Source: DASYTH01 sp035762905 (GTDB lineage Bacteria; Actinomycetota; Actinomycetes; Mycobacteriales; Pseudonocardiaceae). From it: a stretch of 54,708 nt of DNA. Shown here piece by piece: positions 26,029 to 33,440 of the stretch. A program made the translations under genes and the position numbers. Location: positions 1-54,708 of the forward strand of contig NZ_DASUCC010000153.1 of NCBI RefSeq assembly GCF_035762905.1, in the 5' to 3' direction. Under the pieces are notes generated by a model. It was not told where the DNA came from, did not search any database, and saw only the letters and a program-made list of their open reading frames with translations. Numbering within the stretch: position 1 is the stretch's first letter; each line of letters begins with the position of its first letter.

Positions 26029-26889
26029 ATGGGATGTGGCGCGATGAGCGAAGCGCGGTGGAGGCTGTCGGTTGACCAGGACGGCGTGACCATTGCCGGC
26101 GACCGGTTCCGGTTGACGACCGCACCGCAGAAGTTCGCGGCGGACGAGGCGGTGTTCGGGTTGGCGGAGTCGGCCGAGATGGAGGAGATCGTGTCCGAGT
26201 TGGAGGCGATGACGAGGCGGACCTACGGCCAGTACTGCGGGCTGGCCCGCGCCATGGAGATCCTCGGCGAGCGCTGGGCGCCCATGATCATTCGTGATCT
26301 TCTGGTGTCCGCGAAGGGTTTCGGCGACCTGCAGAAGGGTCTGCCGCGGATGGCCGAGTCCGTGCTCAGCACCCGGCTGCGCGAGCTGGAGCACACCGGC
26401 GTGGTACGCCGCCGCTCCGTTCCGGTGCCGGCCGGTGGATCCGCCGAGTCGGTGGTGTACGAGGTGACCGCGTACGGCCGCGAGCTGGAGGACATCATGC
26501 TGCGGCTGGGCCGCTGGGGCGCGCAGCTGCTCGGCGACCCGAGGCCGGAGGACATCGTCACCCCCGACTCGCTGGTGATGGCACTGCGGGCCACCTTCCA
26601 GCCGCAGCACGCCGCCGGGGTGCGGGCGACCTTCGAGCTGCACATCCTCGACGTGGTCGTGCATGCCCGGATCGAGGACGGCACGCTGCGGGCCGGAGCC
26701 GGACAGGTGCCGGACGCCGACCTGGTCCTCGAGCCCGGTCTGGCGTTGCGCGAGCTGATGACCGGTGCGTTGACCCCGGCCGCGGCGATCACCGGCGGCA
26801 GCATCCGGATGATGGGCGACTCGGCGCTGCTCGGTCTGTTCACCCAGCTGTTCCAGCTTCCTCGGACCGCCACGCACGGCCATGGATGA
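26029..26889 (+). CDS. HxlR-family regulator fused to an SCP2-like ligand domain
   Basis: A 286-residue transcription factor. YGQYCGLARAMEILGERWAPMIIRDLL to about residue 165 is an HxlR winged helix with a Cys near its start; the C-terminal 100 residues (FQPQHAAGVRATFELHIL to the end) form an SCP2 sterol-carrier-like pocket, probably for a lipophilic ligand. HxlR proteins normally start just before the YGQYC segment; here about 60 extra residues precede it. I keep them because codons from 26044 to 26190 have 45 of 49 G/C third bases, and ATG 26029 has an AGGGG 6 bases upstream. GTG 26191 is a fallback start. It overlaps the AraC gene by 8 bp. Confidence 0.85.
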   Translation: MGCGAMSEARWRLSVDQDGVTIAGDRFRLTTAPQKFAADEAVFGLAESAEMEEIVSELEAMTRRTYGQYCGLARAMEILGERWAPMIIRDLLVSAKGFGDLQKGLPRMAESVLSTRLRELEHTGVVRRRSVPVPAGGSAESVVYEVTAYGRELEDIMLRLGRWGAQLLGDPRPEDIVTPDSLVMALRATFQPQHAAGVRATFELHILDVVVHARIEDGTLRAGAGQVPDADLVLEPGLALRELMTGALTPAAAITGGSIRMMGDSALLGLFTQLFQLPRTATHGHG

Positions 26890-27610
26890 AATCGTCGTAC
26901 GCGCGGTCGAGCGAGCCATCGACACGATGCGGACCAACCTCGGGGATCGGCTCACCATCGACGACCTGGCCCGCTCGGCGATGTTCAGCAAGTTCCACTT
27001 CACCCGGGTGTTCCAGCGCATCACCGGCGTCTCGCCCGGCCGGTTCCTGTCCGCCATGCGGCTGGAGGAGGCGAAGCGGCTGCTGCTGACCACCGGCCTC
27101 ACCGTCGCGGACATCAGCCACCGGGTCGGCTACAACAGCGTCGGCACGTTCAGCTCCCGGTTCCGGCACAGCGTCGGAGTTTCCCCGACCACCTACCGCC
27201 AGTTCGCCGGCAGCCCGACCGCGCTGCCGGTGGACGAGCAGCCCGCGACCGGGGCCCGGGGCACGGTCCGGGGCACCGTGATCGCCCCGCCGGACACCCA
27301 TCCCAAGCTCATCTTCGTCGGCCTGTTTCCCAGCCGGATCCTTGAGGCGTCGGCCATTCGCACCACGTTGCTGCGCCAGCCGGGCCCGTACACACTGCAC
27401 GATGTGCCGCCCGGCACCTGGCATCTGCTCGCCCACGCCCCGACGGATCCGGTTCCGCAGGTCGGCAACCATGGCACGATCTCCATTCATGCTCAGGTTA
27501 CCGCCCGGATCGCCGACATCTACCTGCGTCCGGTCAGCACACTCGATCCGCCGGTTCTGATGGCCATGCACGACGGGCCGCCGGCCGCGCTCACCAAAGC
27601 GGCCTCCTGA
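26882..27610 (+). CDS. AraC-family transcriptional regulator
   Basis: A 242-residue regulator with the two AraC helix-turn-helix units at the N-terminus: LTIDDLARSAMFSKFHFTRVFQRITGVSPGRF and TVADISHRVGYNSVGTFSSRFRHSVGVSP (residues about 23-105). The C-terminal 130 residues are a beta-rich domain of unknown ligand. The DNA-binding part comes first, the reverse of classical AraC. It overlaps the HxlR-SCP2 gene by 8 bp, so the two regulators are produced together. Either could read the cluster motif GCAnTnYnGAAGATG, whose length would suit a dimer or a double HTH; this is inference. Confidence 0.92.
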   Translation: MDEIVVRAVERAIDTMRTNLGDRLTIDDLARSAMFSKFHFTRVFQRITGVSPGRFLSAMRLEEAKRLLLTTGLTVADISHRVGYNSVGTFSSRFRHSVGVSPTTYRQFAGSPTALPVDEQPATGARGTVRGTVIAPPDTHPKLIFVGLFPSRILEASAIRTTLLRQPGPYTLHDVPPGTWHLLAHAPTDPVPQVGNHGTISIHAQVTARIADIYLRPVSTLDPPVLMAMHDGPPAALTKAAS

Positions 27611-27735
27611 CACCGCAATTCGAAAGGTGCGGCGGCACCGTGCCGCGTGGACGCTTGATCCGGATCCATGCCTGGTCTTCGCATTGGTTCCGTGGTATCG
27701 GTTGAAGACCGGTAAGAGCCTGAGGAGGCCGTCGC

Positions 27736-28311
27736 ATGGCAACAGTCGATGTTCCGGCAAGTGGCGCACAGACATTTCGCGGATGGCTCAACGGGCGCGG
27801 CCATAAGATCGCGCTGAACGTTTTCATGCTGATCGTGATCGCGCACTGGGTCGAGCACATCACCCAGGCGGTACAGATCTACGCCCTTGGTTGGGCCCGG
27901 CCGGAAGCCAAAGGCGCGCTGGGACTAGCGTTTCCGTGGCTGGTCACGTCCGAATGGCTGCATTACGGGTTCGCCATCGTGATGCTGGTCGGCCTGATCA
28001 TGTTGCGGCCCGCGTTCACCGGCCGGGCGCGGAGCTGGTGGACCGCGGCGCTGTGGATCCAGGTCTGGCACCACCTCGAACACCTGCTGCTGCTGTTGCA
28101 GGCGCTCACCGGAACCTACCTGCTCGGCCAGAAGGCGCCGACGAGCATCGCCCAGCTGGTGTTCCCCCGCGTCGAACTGCACCTGTTCTACAACGCGATC
28201 GTGTTCATTCCGATGGTGGTCGCCGTCATCCTGCACATGCGCCCGCGCCCCGAGGAACGGGAGCTGATGAAGTGCACCTGCGCCTCGACCCGCACCTCGG
28301 CTTCGGTCTGA
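27736..28311 (+). CDS. His-rich integral membrane protein, unknown function
   Basis: A 191-residue protein with four or five membrane helices that carry His and Glu in metal- or heme-ligand-like spacing: HWVEH (37-41), WLHY (H76), WHHLEH (112-116), ELHLF (H149) and LHM (H167). I do not know the family. GAGGAGG 7 bases before ATG 27736 is a good site. The C-terminal 15 residues are polar and may be cytoplasmic. It precedes another membrane protein by 13 bp. A heme- or di-metal-dependent membrane oxidase is one idea, without proof. Confidence 0.8.
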   Translation: MATVDVPASGAQTFRGWLNGRGHKIALNVFMLIVIAHWVEHITQAVQIYALGWARPEAKGALGLAFPWLVTSEWLHYGFAIVMLVGLIMLRPAFTGRARSWWTAALWIQVWHHLEHLLLLLQALTGTYLLGQKAPTSIAQLVFPRVELHLFYNAIVFIPMVVAVILHMRPRPEERELMKCTCASTRTSASV

Positions 28312-28324
28312 GCGGCATGGTGTC

Positions 28325-28951
28325 GTGATGGGCGCCGGGCTTGTCGGCGCCCAGCACGACGTCCTGGCGTGGTCGCTGGCCCAGCCGGGCCATGACCACC
28401 AGATCGATCTGCCGGTCACCATCGGACCGCTCATCCTGCGGGTGGTGCTGCTGGTGGCGGTGCCGGTGGTTGCCGCGTTCGCCATGCTGCGCGGCTTTCT
28501 GCCGGAACCGGACCGCCGCGCCGCGGCCCTTGTGGCCGGTACCGCCGCGGTCGCGGTCCTGCTGGAACTGATGGTGGCCAACGAGATCGACCTCCCGGTG
28601 CAGACCGTGCCGCTGGTCGGTGCCCTGCTGGCCGCCCCGATGTTCGTTGTCCTGTCCCGTGATCACCGGTTCGACCGGACCAGGTCCCGGCTGTGCCGGC
28701 TGGCCCCGTTGGTGGTCTCGGTGTGCGCGGCCCTCGCGTTCGTCGAGTTCGTCCGGGCGCTGGCCGGCGGCTGGGCACCGGTGCCGCTGCGCACCGGCGT
28801 CGTGCTGGCGCTGGTCGGGCTGGCCTGGTTCACCATCTGCCACCCGGGAATGTTGGTGCGGATCCAGGCGGCGCTGCTGGCCAACGCCGCACTGCTCGCC
28901 TCGGCCTACGGCCTGGCGCTCACCCTGCCACTCCGGACAGCGGCGCCCTAG
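28325..28951 (+). CDS. Integral membrane protein, unknown function
   Basis: A 208-residue protein with five or six hydrophobic segments and an N-terminal His-rich turn (PGHDHQIDLP). No recognised family. GTG 28325 and ATG 28328 are adjacent start options. It follows the His-rich membrane protein by 13 bp and is probably co-transcribed with it. Its last 32 bp overlap the end of the converging HxlR gene. Confidence 0.75.
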   Translation: MMGAGLVGAQHDVLAWSLAQPGHDHQIDLPVTIGPLILRVVLLVAVPVVAAFAMLRGFLPEPDRRAAALVAGTAAVAVLLELMVANEIDLPVQTVPLVGALLAAPMFVVLSRDHRFDRTRSRLCRLAPLVVSVCAALAFVEFVRALAGGWAPVPLRTGVVLALVGLAWFTICHPGMLVRIQAALLANAALLASAYGLALTLPLRTAAP

Positions 28952-29384
28952 CCGGCCGGGTGGTGACCTCGCCAACCGGCACCGGCCGGGCGCACTCCTC
29001 GCAGGCGAGTTGAGCGACCACATGGCCGGCGCAGTCCTTGTGTTCGGCGATCCGTGGCGGACCGGCCTCGTCGGCGAGATGGCGGTCGCCCCACTCCATC
29101 ATCGTGATGATGACCGGGGCCAGCTCGCGGCCCTTGGTGGTCAGGTGGTACTCGTACCGCAGCGGCCGCTCCTGGTACGCCACCCGCTCGAGAATTCCGT
29201 TTTCCACCAGCCGGTTCAGCCGGTCGGTGAGCACGTTGCGGGCGATTCCCAACCGGGAGAGGAACCCGTCGAACCGGCGGACATCGAGCAGGGCGTCCCG
29301 AATGATCAGGAACGTCCACCGCTCACCGACGATCTCCAACGTCCGCGCCACCGAGCAGACTTGATCATAGGTACGTCCGAGCAT
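28920..29384 (-). CDS. HxlR-family transcriptional regulator
   Basis: A 154-residue HxlR winged-helix protein: RTYDQVCSVARTLEIVGERW, FDGFLSRLGIARNVLTDRLNRL (recognition helix) and YEYHLTTKGREL (wing). C10 sits where redox- or quinone-sensing members of this family keep a reactive Cys, and the tail has DCAGH plus a CEEC pair that may bind zinc or form disulfides. In the 50 bp before ATG 29384 is an AT-rich patch with TAGTACT, similar in style to HxlR operators, so it may control itself. It lies downstream of the methyltransferase gene on the same strand. Confidence 0.92.
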   Translation of the reverse strand: MLGRTYDQVCSVARTLEIVGERWTFLIIRDALLDVRRFDGFLSRLGIARNVLTDRLNRLVENGILERVAYQERPLRYEYHLTTKGRELAPVIITMMEWGDRHLADEAGPPRIAEHKDCAGHVVAQLACEECARPVPVGEVTTRPARAPLSGVAG

Positions 29385-29434
29385 GACTTCAGAGTACTAG
29401 CATATTGGTTGCTTGACCAGACCAACGGCACCCG

Positions 29435-30415
29435 TCAGGTTGCCACGATCCACGCCGTCGTGGCGCCGGTGCCGCCGCCGGCCTCCGCCGAGCTGCCGGT
29501 GACCGGGAAACCCAGCTGGCGCAGGTGTTCCGCGGCGGTGGGGTCGGTGCCGGCGGCGCTCTTGTAGTGGCTGACCAGCAGCCGGCCGCCCGGCTCGACC
29601 AGGACGGCGAGGGCGTGCCGGATCAGGTCCGCGCGCCGGGCCACCGGCACCGCGTCGAGCAGCGTGTGCACGAAGGTGAACCGGCGACCGGGTGCGTAGT
29701 CGATGCCGTTGCCGACCTCGATCCGGCCGGCCCAGTGCGGCAGCCGGGACCTGGCCAGCTCGACCAGGCGGGGCGCGATGTCCACCCCGTACGGCTCGAT
29801 GGCGTAGCCGCGCTCGGCCGCCCAGTCGCGCACCGATTCCATCAACAGCCCGTTGGCACAGCCGATGTCGAGGAACGTGCCGTCCCGGTCGATGCCGTCC
29901 ACGATCATCGAGCGGCGGGCTCGCCACTGTGCCGCGTCGCCGCCGAAACCCGAACCCTCCTGTGGTGTGCGGCCGAGCAGGTAGGCCGGTTCGAGCAACC
30001 GGGTGTTGCCGGCGTAGTAGTCGGCATCGGACTGGTCGCGGTAGGCGGCCGCGCCGTCGAGCACCGCCCTGGCGGCGACCGGATCGAGCCGCGCGGCGAG
30101 CGCCTCCGCGGAGTCGACGACCGGGTCGATCGTGGCGTGCGGCCGCCGCCCGGTGTACCGGTCGCCGTCCAGCCAGATGTAGAGCCGGTCGCCGTCGGCG
30201 GCGAACGGGTGCACCCGTTGCCGGCGGTATCCCAACGTCTCCAGGGGAATGCGCAGGGAGGAGTCCAGCAGGTAGTGCTCGCCCGGCGCGACCTCGCCGG
30301 CGGCCAGCCGCGGCCCGGGCAGCGCGACGCACCGGCCGTCCGGCAGAAACGGCACGAACGTCAGGTGACGCACCGTGTCCTGCGGCGGGTCAGTCGTGAT
30401 GATCCGGTAGGACAT
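29435..30415 (-). CDS. Fusion of a degenerate Nudix-like domain and a SAM methyltransferase
   Basis: A 326-residue protein. Residues 1-110 look like a Nudix domain: VRHLTFVPFLPDGRC and later LRIPLETLGYRRQRVHPFA match the strand and box of Nudix hydrolases, but the box keeps only Arg, one Glu and Gly, so hydrolysis is doubtful. After a linker, residues about 180-326 form a class I methyltransferase: FLDIGCANGLLMESV (motif I), EPYGVDIAP and VGNGIDY. The substrate is unknown. ATG 30415 has no clear ribosome site; CATGAT 6 bases before it could be a -10 of a leaderless transcript, with 11-bp spaced repeats upstream. Confidence 0.8.
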   Translation of the reverse strand: MSYRIITTDPPQDTVRHLTFVPFLPDGRCVALPGPRLAAGEVAPGEHYLLDSSLRIPLETLGYRRQRVHPFAADGDRLYIWLDGDRYTGRRPHATIDPVVDSAEALAARLDPVAARAVLDGAAAYRDQSDADYYAGNTRLLEPAYLLGRTPQEGSGFGGDAAQWRARRSMIVDGIDRDGTFLDIGCANGLLMESVRDWAAERGYAIEPYGVDIAPRLVELARSRLPHWAGRIEVGNGIDYAPGRRFTFVHTLLDAVPVARRADLIRHALAVLVEPGGRLLVSHYKSAAGTDPTAAEHLRQLGFPVTGSSAEAGGGTGATTAWIVAT

Positions 30416-30440
30416 GCCCGCATCATGCCAATCGGCCCAA

Positions 30441-30470
30441 GGCCAACAAAAGGCCAACATTTCTCCAACA
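30441..30470. promoter_or_regulatory. Three direct repeats with 11-bp period (SARP-type operator candidate)
   Basis: GGCCAACA at 30441 and 30452, and CTCCAACA at 30463, are spaced exactly 11 bp apart, one helical turn. That is the classic layout of SARP-family binding sites. They lie between the divergent methyltransferase-fusion and subtilase genes; read towards the methyltransferase the unit is TGTTGGC, and CATGAT at a -10 position follows. Confidence 0.6.
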
Positions 30471-30521
30471 CGGCTGCGCTGGGATCCGGACTGTGCGTCC
30501 CACCTCAACCTGGAGGATCAC

Positions 30522-31772
30522 ATGATCTCTCGCTTATCGCGCCGGGTGCTCGGCTCGGCGTTGCTCGCCGGGCTGGCCGGCCTGGTGTTCGTCGCGCCGG
30601 CCGCGTCGCAGGTGCCGGCCGAAGCATCGGCGCCGGCACCCGGCCGGGTGCTCTACGCCGACGACGCGCGTGCCGTACCCGACCGGTACATCGTGTCGCT
30701 CGGCGCGAACACCCCGGGCGACGACGTCGACCGGCTGGCCGGCGAGCTGACCGCCCGCTACGGCGGCAAGAAGGGGTTCACCTACACCGCCGCGATGAAG
30801 GGCTTCTCCCTCGAGGCCAGCGCCGACACCGCGTCCCGGCTGGCCGGGGACCGGGCGGTCGAATACGTGGCCCAGGACATCGAAATCACTCCCGACGCCC
30901 TCAGCGTGCAGGTCAACCCGCCGTCCTGGGGCCTGGACCGGATCGACCAGCGGTCGCTCCCGCTGGACAACAAGTACCACTACCCGAACACCGCCAACTC
31001 GGTGACCGCCTACGTGATCGACACCGGGATCCTGCTGAACCACCAGGAGTTCGGTGGCCGCGCGATCTGCGGCTGGGACCCGTACCTCGGCGGCTGCCTG
31101 CCGTGCCCGGTCGGCGTCGCGCAGTTCCACGGCACGCACGTGGCCGGCACCATCGGCGGGCGCTCCGTGGGTGTGGCCAAGGGCGTGCGGATCGTCTCGG
31201 TGCGGGTGTTCGACTGCACCGGCACGACCACCGCGGCCGTGGTGATCGCCGGCGTGAACTTCGTGACGCTGTCCCAGTCACTCAACCCGGCCCAGCGCAG
31301 CGTGGCCAACATGAGCCTCGGCGGCGGCGCGTTCGCGCCGCTGGACGCGGCGGTCACCGCCTCGATCGCGACCAACGTGCACTACTCGGTCGCGGCCGGC
31401 AACAGCAACGCCAACGCATGCCTGTTCTCCCCGGCCGCCACGCCGAGGGCCACCACGGTGGGCTCGACGAACATCGCCGACAACCGGTCCGGCTTCTCGA
31501 ACTTCGGTCCGTGCCTCGACGTGTTCGCCCCGGGCGAGAACATCTTCTCCGCCTCCAACGCCGGCACCGCCGCCTACGCGGTGGCCAGCGGCACCTCGAT
31601 GGCGGCCCCGCACGCCGCCGGCACCGCGGCACTGTGGCGGCACAAGTTCCCGGCCGACAACGCCGACCAGGTAGCCACCGCGCTGGCCGCCAACGCCACC
31701 CCGGGCGTGGTGATCAACCCCGGCGCCGGGTCGCCCAACCTGTTGCTGTTCATGGGGATGGTCCCGGTCTAA
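30522..31772 (+). CDS. Secreted subtilisin-like serine protease (S8)
   Basis: A 416-residue preproprotease. Residues 1-29 are a Sec signal peptide (arginine-rich start, hydrophobic core, AxA-like end); residues about 52-122 an I9 propeptide (PDRYIVSLGA to VEYVAQDIEI); then the S8 domain with Asp167 (VIDTG), His203 (FHGTHVAG), oxyanion Asn294 (AAGNSNAN) and Ser359 (SGTSMAAPHAAG). All catalytic parts are intact. GGAGG 5 bases before ATG 30522. It faces the operon of exported proteins and could mature or degrade secreted proteins or peptides. Direct repeats upstream suggest regulated expression. Confidence 0.95.
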   Translation: MISRLSRRVLGSALLAGLAGLVFVAPAASQVPAEASAPAPGRVLYADDARAVPDRYIVSLGANTPGDDVDRLAGELTARYGGKKGFTYTAAMKGFSLEASADTASRLAGDRAVEYVAQDIEITPDALSVQVNPPSWGLDRIDQRSLPLDNKYHYPNTANSVTAYVIDTGILLNHQEFGGRAICGWDPYLGGCLPCPVGVAQFHGTHVAGTIGGRSVGVAKGVRIVSVRVFDCTGTTTAAVVIAGVNFVTLSQSLNPAQRSVANMSLGGGAFAPLDAAVTASIATNVHYSVAAGNSNANACLFSPAATPRATTVGSTNIADNRSGFSNFGPCLDVFAPGENIFSASNAGTAAYAVASGTSMAAPHAAGTAALWRHKFPADNADQVATALAANATPGVVINPGAGSPNLLLFMGMVPV

Positions 31773-31785
31773 CCGACCGGTGATC

Positions 31786-31822
31786 CGACGGAGGCCGGCG
31801 CGGCAGGCGCCGGCCTCCGTCG
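31786..31822. terminator. Bidirectional terminator hairpin
   Basis: A perfect 16-bp stem (31786-31801 with 31807-31822) and 5-base loop between the converging subtilase and esterase genes. Confidence 0.87.
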
Positions 31823-31831
31823 CGTGTCGGG

Positions 31832-33397
31832 TCAGCCGCCCATCGACTCCCACATGGCGCAGTTGCTCGCCGCGCCGATGTCCACCGGCCGAACCCCGCC
31901 CGGCCCGAGGTCAAGGGTCAGCACGTCGGCCGCGGTGCGGAACCGGGGCCAGTCCGGCAGACCGGGTCCGTTGGGGTTGCCGCGGTGGGCGAAGTTCGCC
32001 CAGTACCCGATCATCGTGCCGGCCAGCGCCTGCTGCGGCGCGGACAGCTCATGGTGGCCCGGGAACAGGAAGTTGAGCTCGACCGAGTGCTCGGCGCCCT
32101 CGTCGAAGCCCGGCACGTCGACCAGTGGCGGCGCGGTCCGGTCGGCGAACTGGTAGGCGTGCACCGGAACCGGGAACGGCCGGGCGGCGAAGGTGCGGTA
32201 GCTGCCCAGATGGCTGCAGGTGGACAGCAGACCGGGGGCATCGGTCTGCACCGTGGCCAGCGCGATGCCCGGAGTCGGGTAGGCCGACAGCGGATAGCGG
32301 GTGAGCACCTGCTCGGCATCGGCACCGTAGCTCGACCGCACGATCTGCTCGAACGTGGCGGCGTCCACCGGTCGCCCGGCGCCGTCGTGCTGCAGGCTCA
32401 CGAACAGCCGCATCTCGTCCTTGGCATTGCCGAGCATCATCGGCACGTGGTGGAACCGGTCGGCGCGCAGCGCGTCCGGCGGCTGCATGGGCAGCAACCG
32501 GCCGCCGATCACCGGGAAGCCGCCCGGCCAGGCCGCCACCAGGTCCCCGACCGGCTTGTCCCGCAGGCAGCGCAGCACGGTGGCCGGATCGGCGCACCCG
32601 ATGCCGGCGGCGAAGGTGGCACCGGCCGCCTCGGCGTCCGGCCGCGGGGTCATCGGCCAGCCGCAGGTGAAGCTCTGCAGGATGGCCTTGTGGAACAGCC
32701 CGGCGGCGGCCGGCGAGATCAGGTTCATGCACACGCTGCCGCTGCCGGCCGACGAGCCGAAGATGGTGACGTTGCCCGGATCCCCGCCGAACGCCGCGGC
32801 GTTGCGGCGCACCCAGCGCAGCGCGGCCTGCTGGTCCTCGATGCCGAAGTTGCCGGACTCGGCCCCGCGCCGCTCACCGTCCAGCGCCGGCAGGGCCAGA
32901 AAACCCAGCGCTCCCAACCGGTAGTTGACGGTCACCACGATGACGTCGCCGGCGGCGGCCAGCGTGCGCCCGTCCTGCTCCGCGCCGCTGCCGTTGGTGT
33001 AGCCGCCGCCGTGGAACCACACCAGCACCGGAAGCCGGCCGGATGCCCGGCGCGGCGTGACCACGTTGAGGAACAGGCAGTCCTCGTGGTCGCTGGCCGG
33101 CCGGCTGAAGAACGGCGTCTGGGCGCAGTCCGGCCCGGGCACCGACGCGTCCAGCGGTTCCCGCCAGCGCGGCGCCGGCTGCGGCGAGCGCCAGCGCAGT
33201 TCGCCGACCGGCGCCGCCGCGTAGGGAATTCCGTTGAAGGCGCGGTAGTTCTCGCCCAGCACACCGCGGACCGGACCCCGGTCGGTCTGCACAACGTTGC
33301 GGGAACCGGTCGGGGCTCCGGTGGCCGGTACCGCGGCCCCGGTCAGCAGCAGGCCTATCGCGCCCGCGGCGGCGAGCATGCTTCGACGCCAGCTCAT
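31832..33397 (-). CDS. Secreted type-B carboxylesterase
   Basis: A 521-residue carboxylesterase/lipase-family enzyme. Residues 1-27 are a signal peptide (MSWRRSMLAAAGAIG, with a twin Arg at 4-5 that may route it through Tat). GIPYAAAPVGELRWRSP, the oxyanion HGGGYTNGS (129-137), NYRLGALGFLAL and the nucleophile elbow FGSSAGSG (Ser216) are all present; GNAKDEM and the GHHELS region probably give the acid and base. ATG 33397 has GGAG 7 bases upstream; ATG 33409 lacks one. It is the last gene of the MFS - exported P450 - secreted protein - esterase operon, so it may hydrolyse an ester on the exported product. Confidence 0.93.
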   Translation of the reverse strand: MSWRRSMLAAAGAIGLLLTGAAVPATGAPTGSRNVVQTDRGPVRGVLGENYRAFNGIPYAAAPVGELRWRSPQPAPRWREPLDASVPGPDCAQTPFFSRPASDHEDCLFLNVVTPRRASGRLPVLVWFHGGGYTNGSGAEQDGRTLAAAGDVIVVTVNYRLGALGFLALPALDGERRGAESGNFGIEDQQAALRWVRRNAAAFGGDPGNVTIFGSSAGSGSVCMNLISPAAAGLFHKAILQSFTCGWPMTPRPDAEAAGATFAAGIGCADPATVLRCLRDKPVGDLVAAWPGGFPVIGGRLLPMQPPDALRADRFHHVPMMLGNAKDEMRLFVSLQHDGAGRPVDAATFEQIVRSSYGADAEQVLTRYPLSAYPTPGIALATVQTDAPGLLSTCSHLGSYRTFAARPFPVPVHAYQFADRTAPPLVDVPGFDEGAEHSVELNFLFPGHHELSAPQQALAGTMIGYWANFAHRGNPNGPGLPDWPRFRTAADVLTLDLGPGGVRPVDIGAASNCAMWESMGG

Positions 33398-33440
33398 CTC
33401 TTGCTCCATAAGGGTTGTTGGTGGTTCCGGTGCACGGGAC

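Noticed and set aside
26209..26211. ATG just before the HxlR core as the start
   Set aside because: The GGAGG is only 2 bases away, and the upstream 49 codons have over 90% G/C third bases in this frame.
29525..31783. A 752-codon plus-strand frame across the methyltransferase fusion and subtilase
   Set aside because: It crosses two well-supported genes and a divergent promoter in the wrong frame, with no domain.
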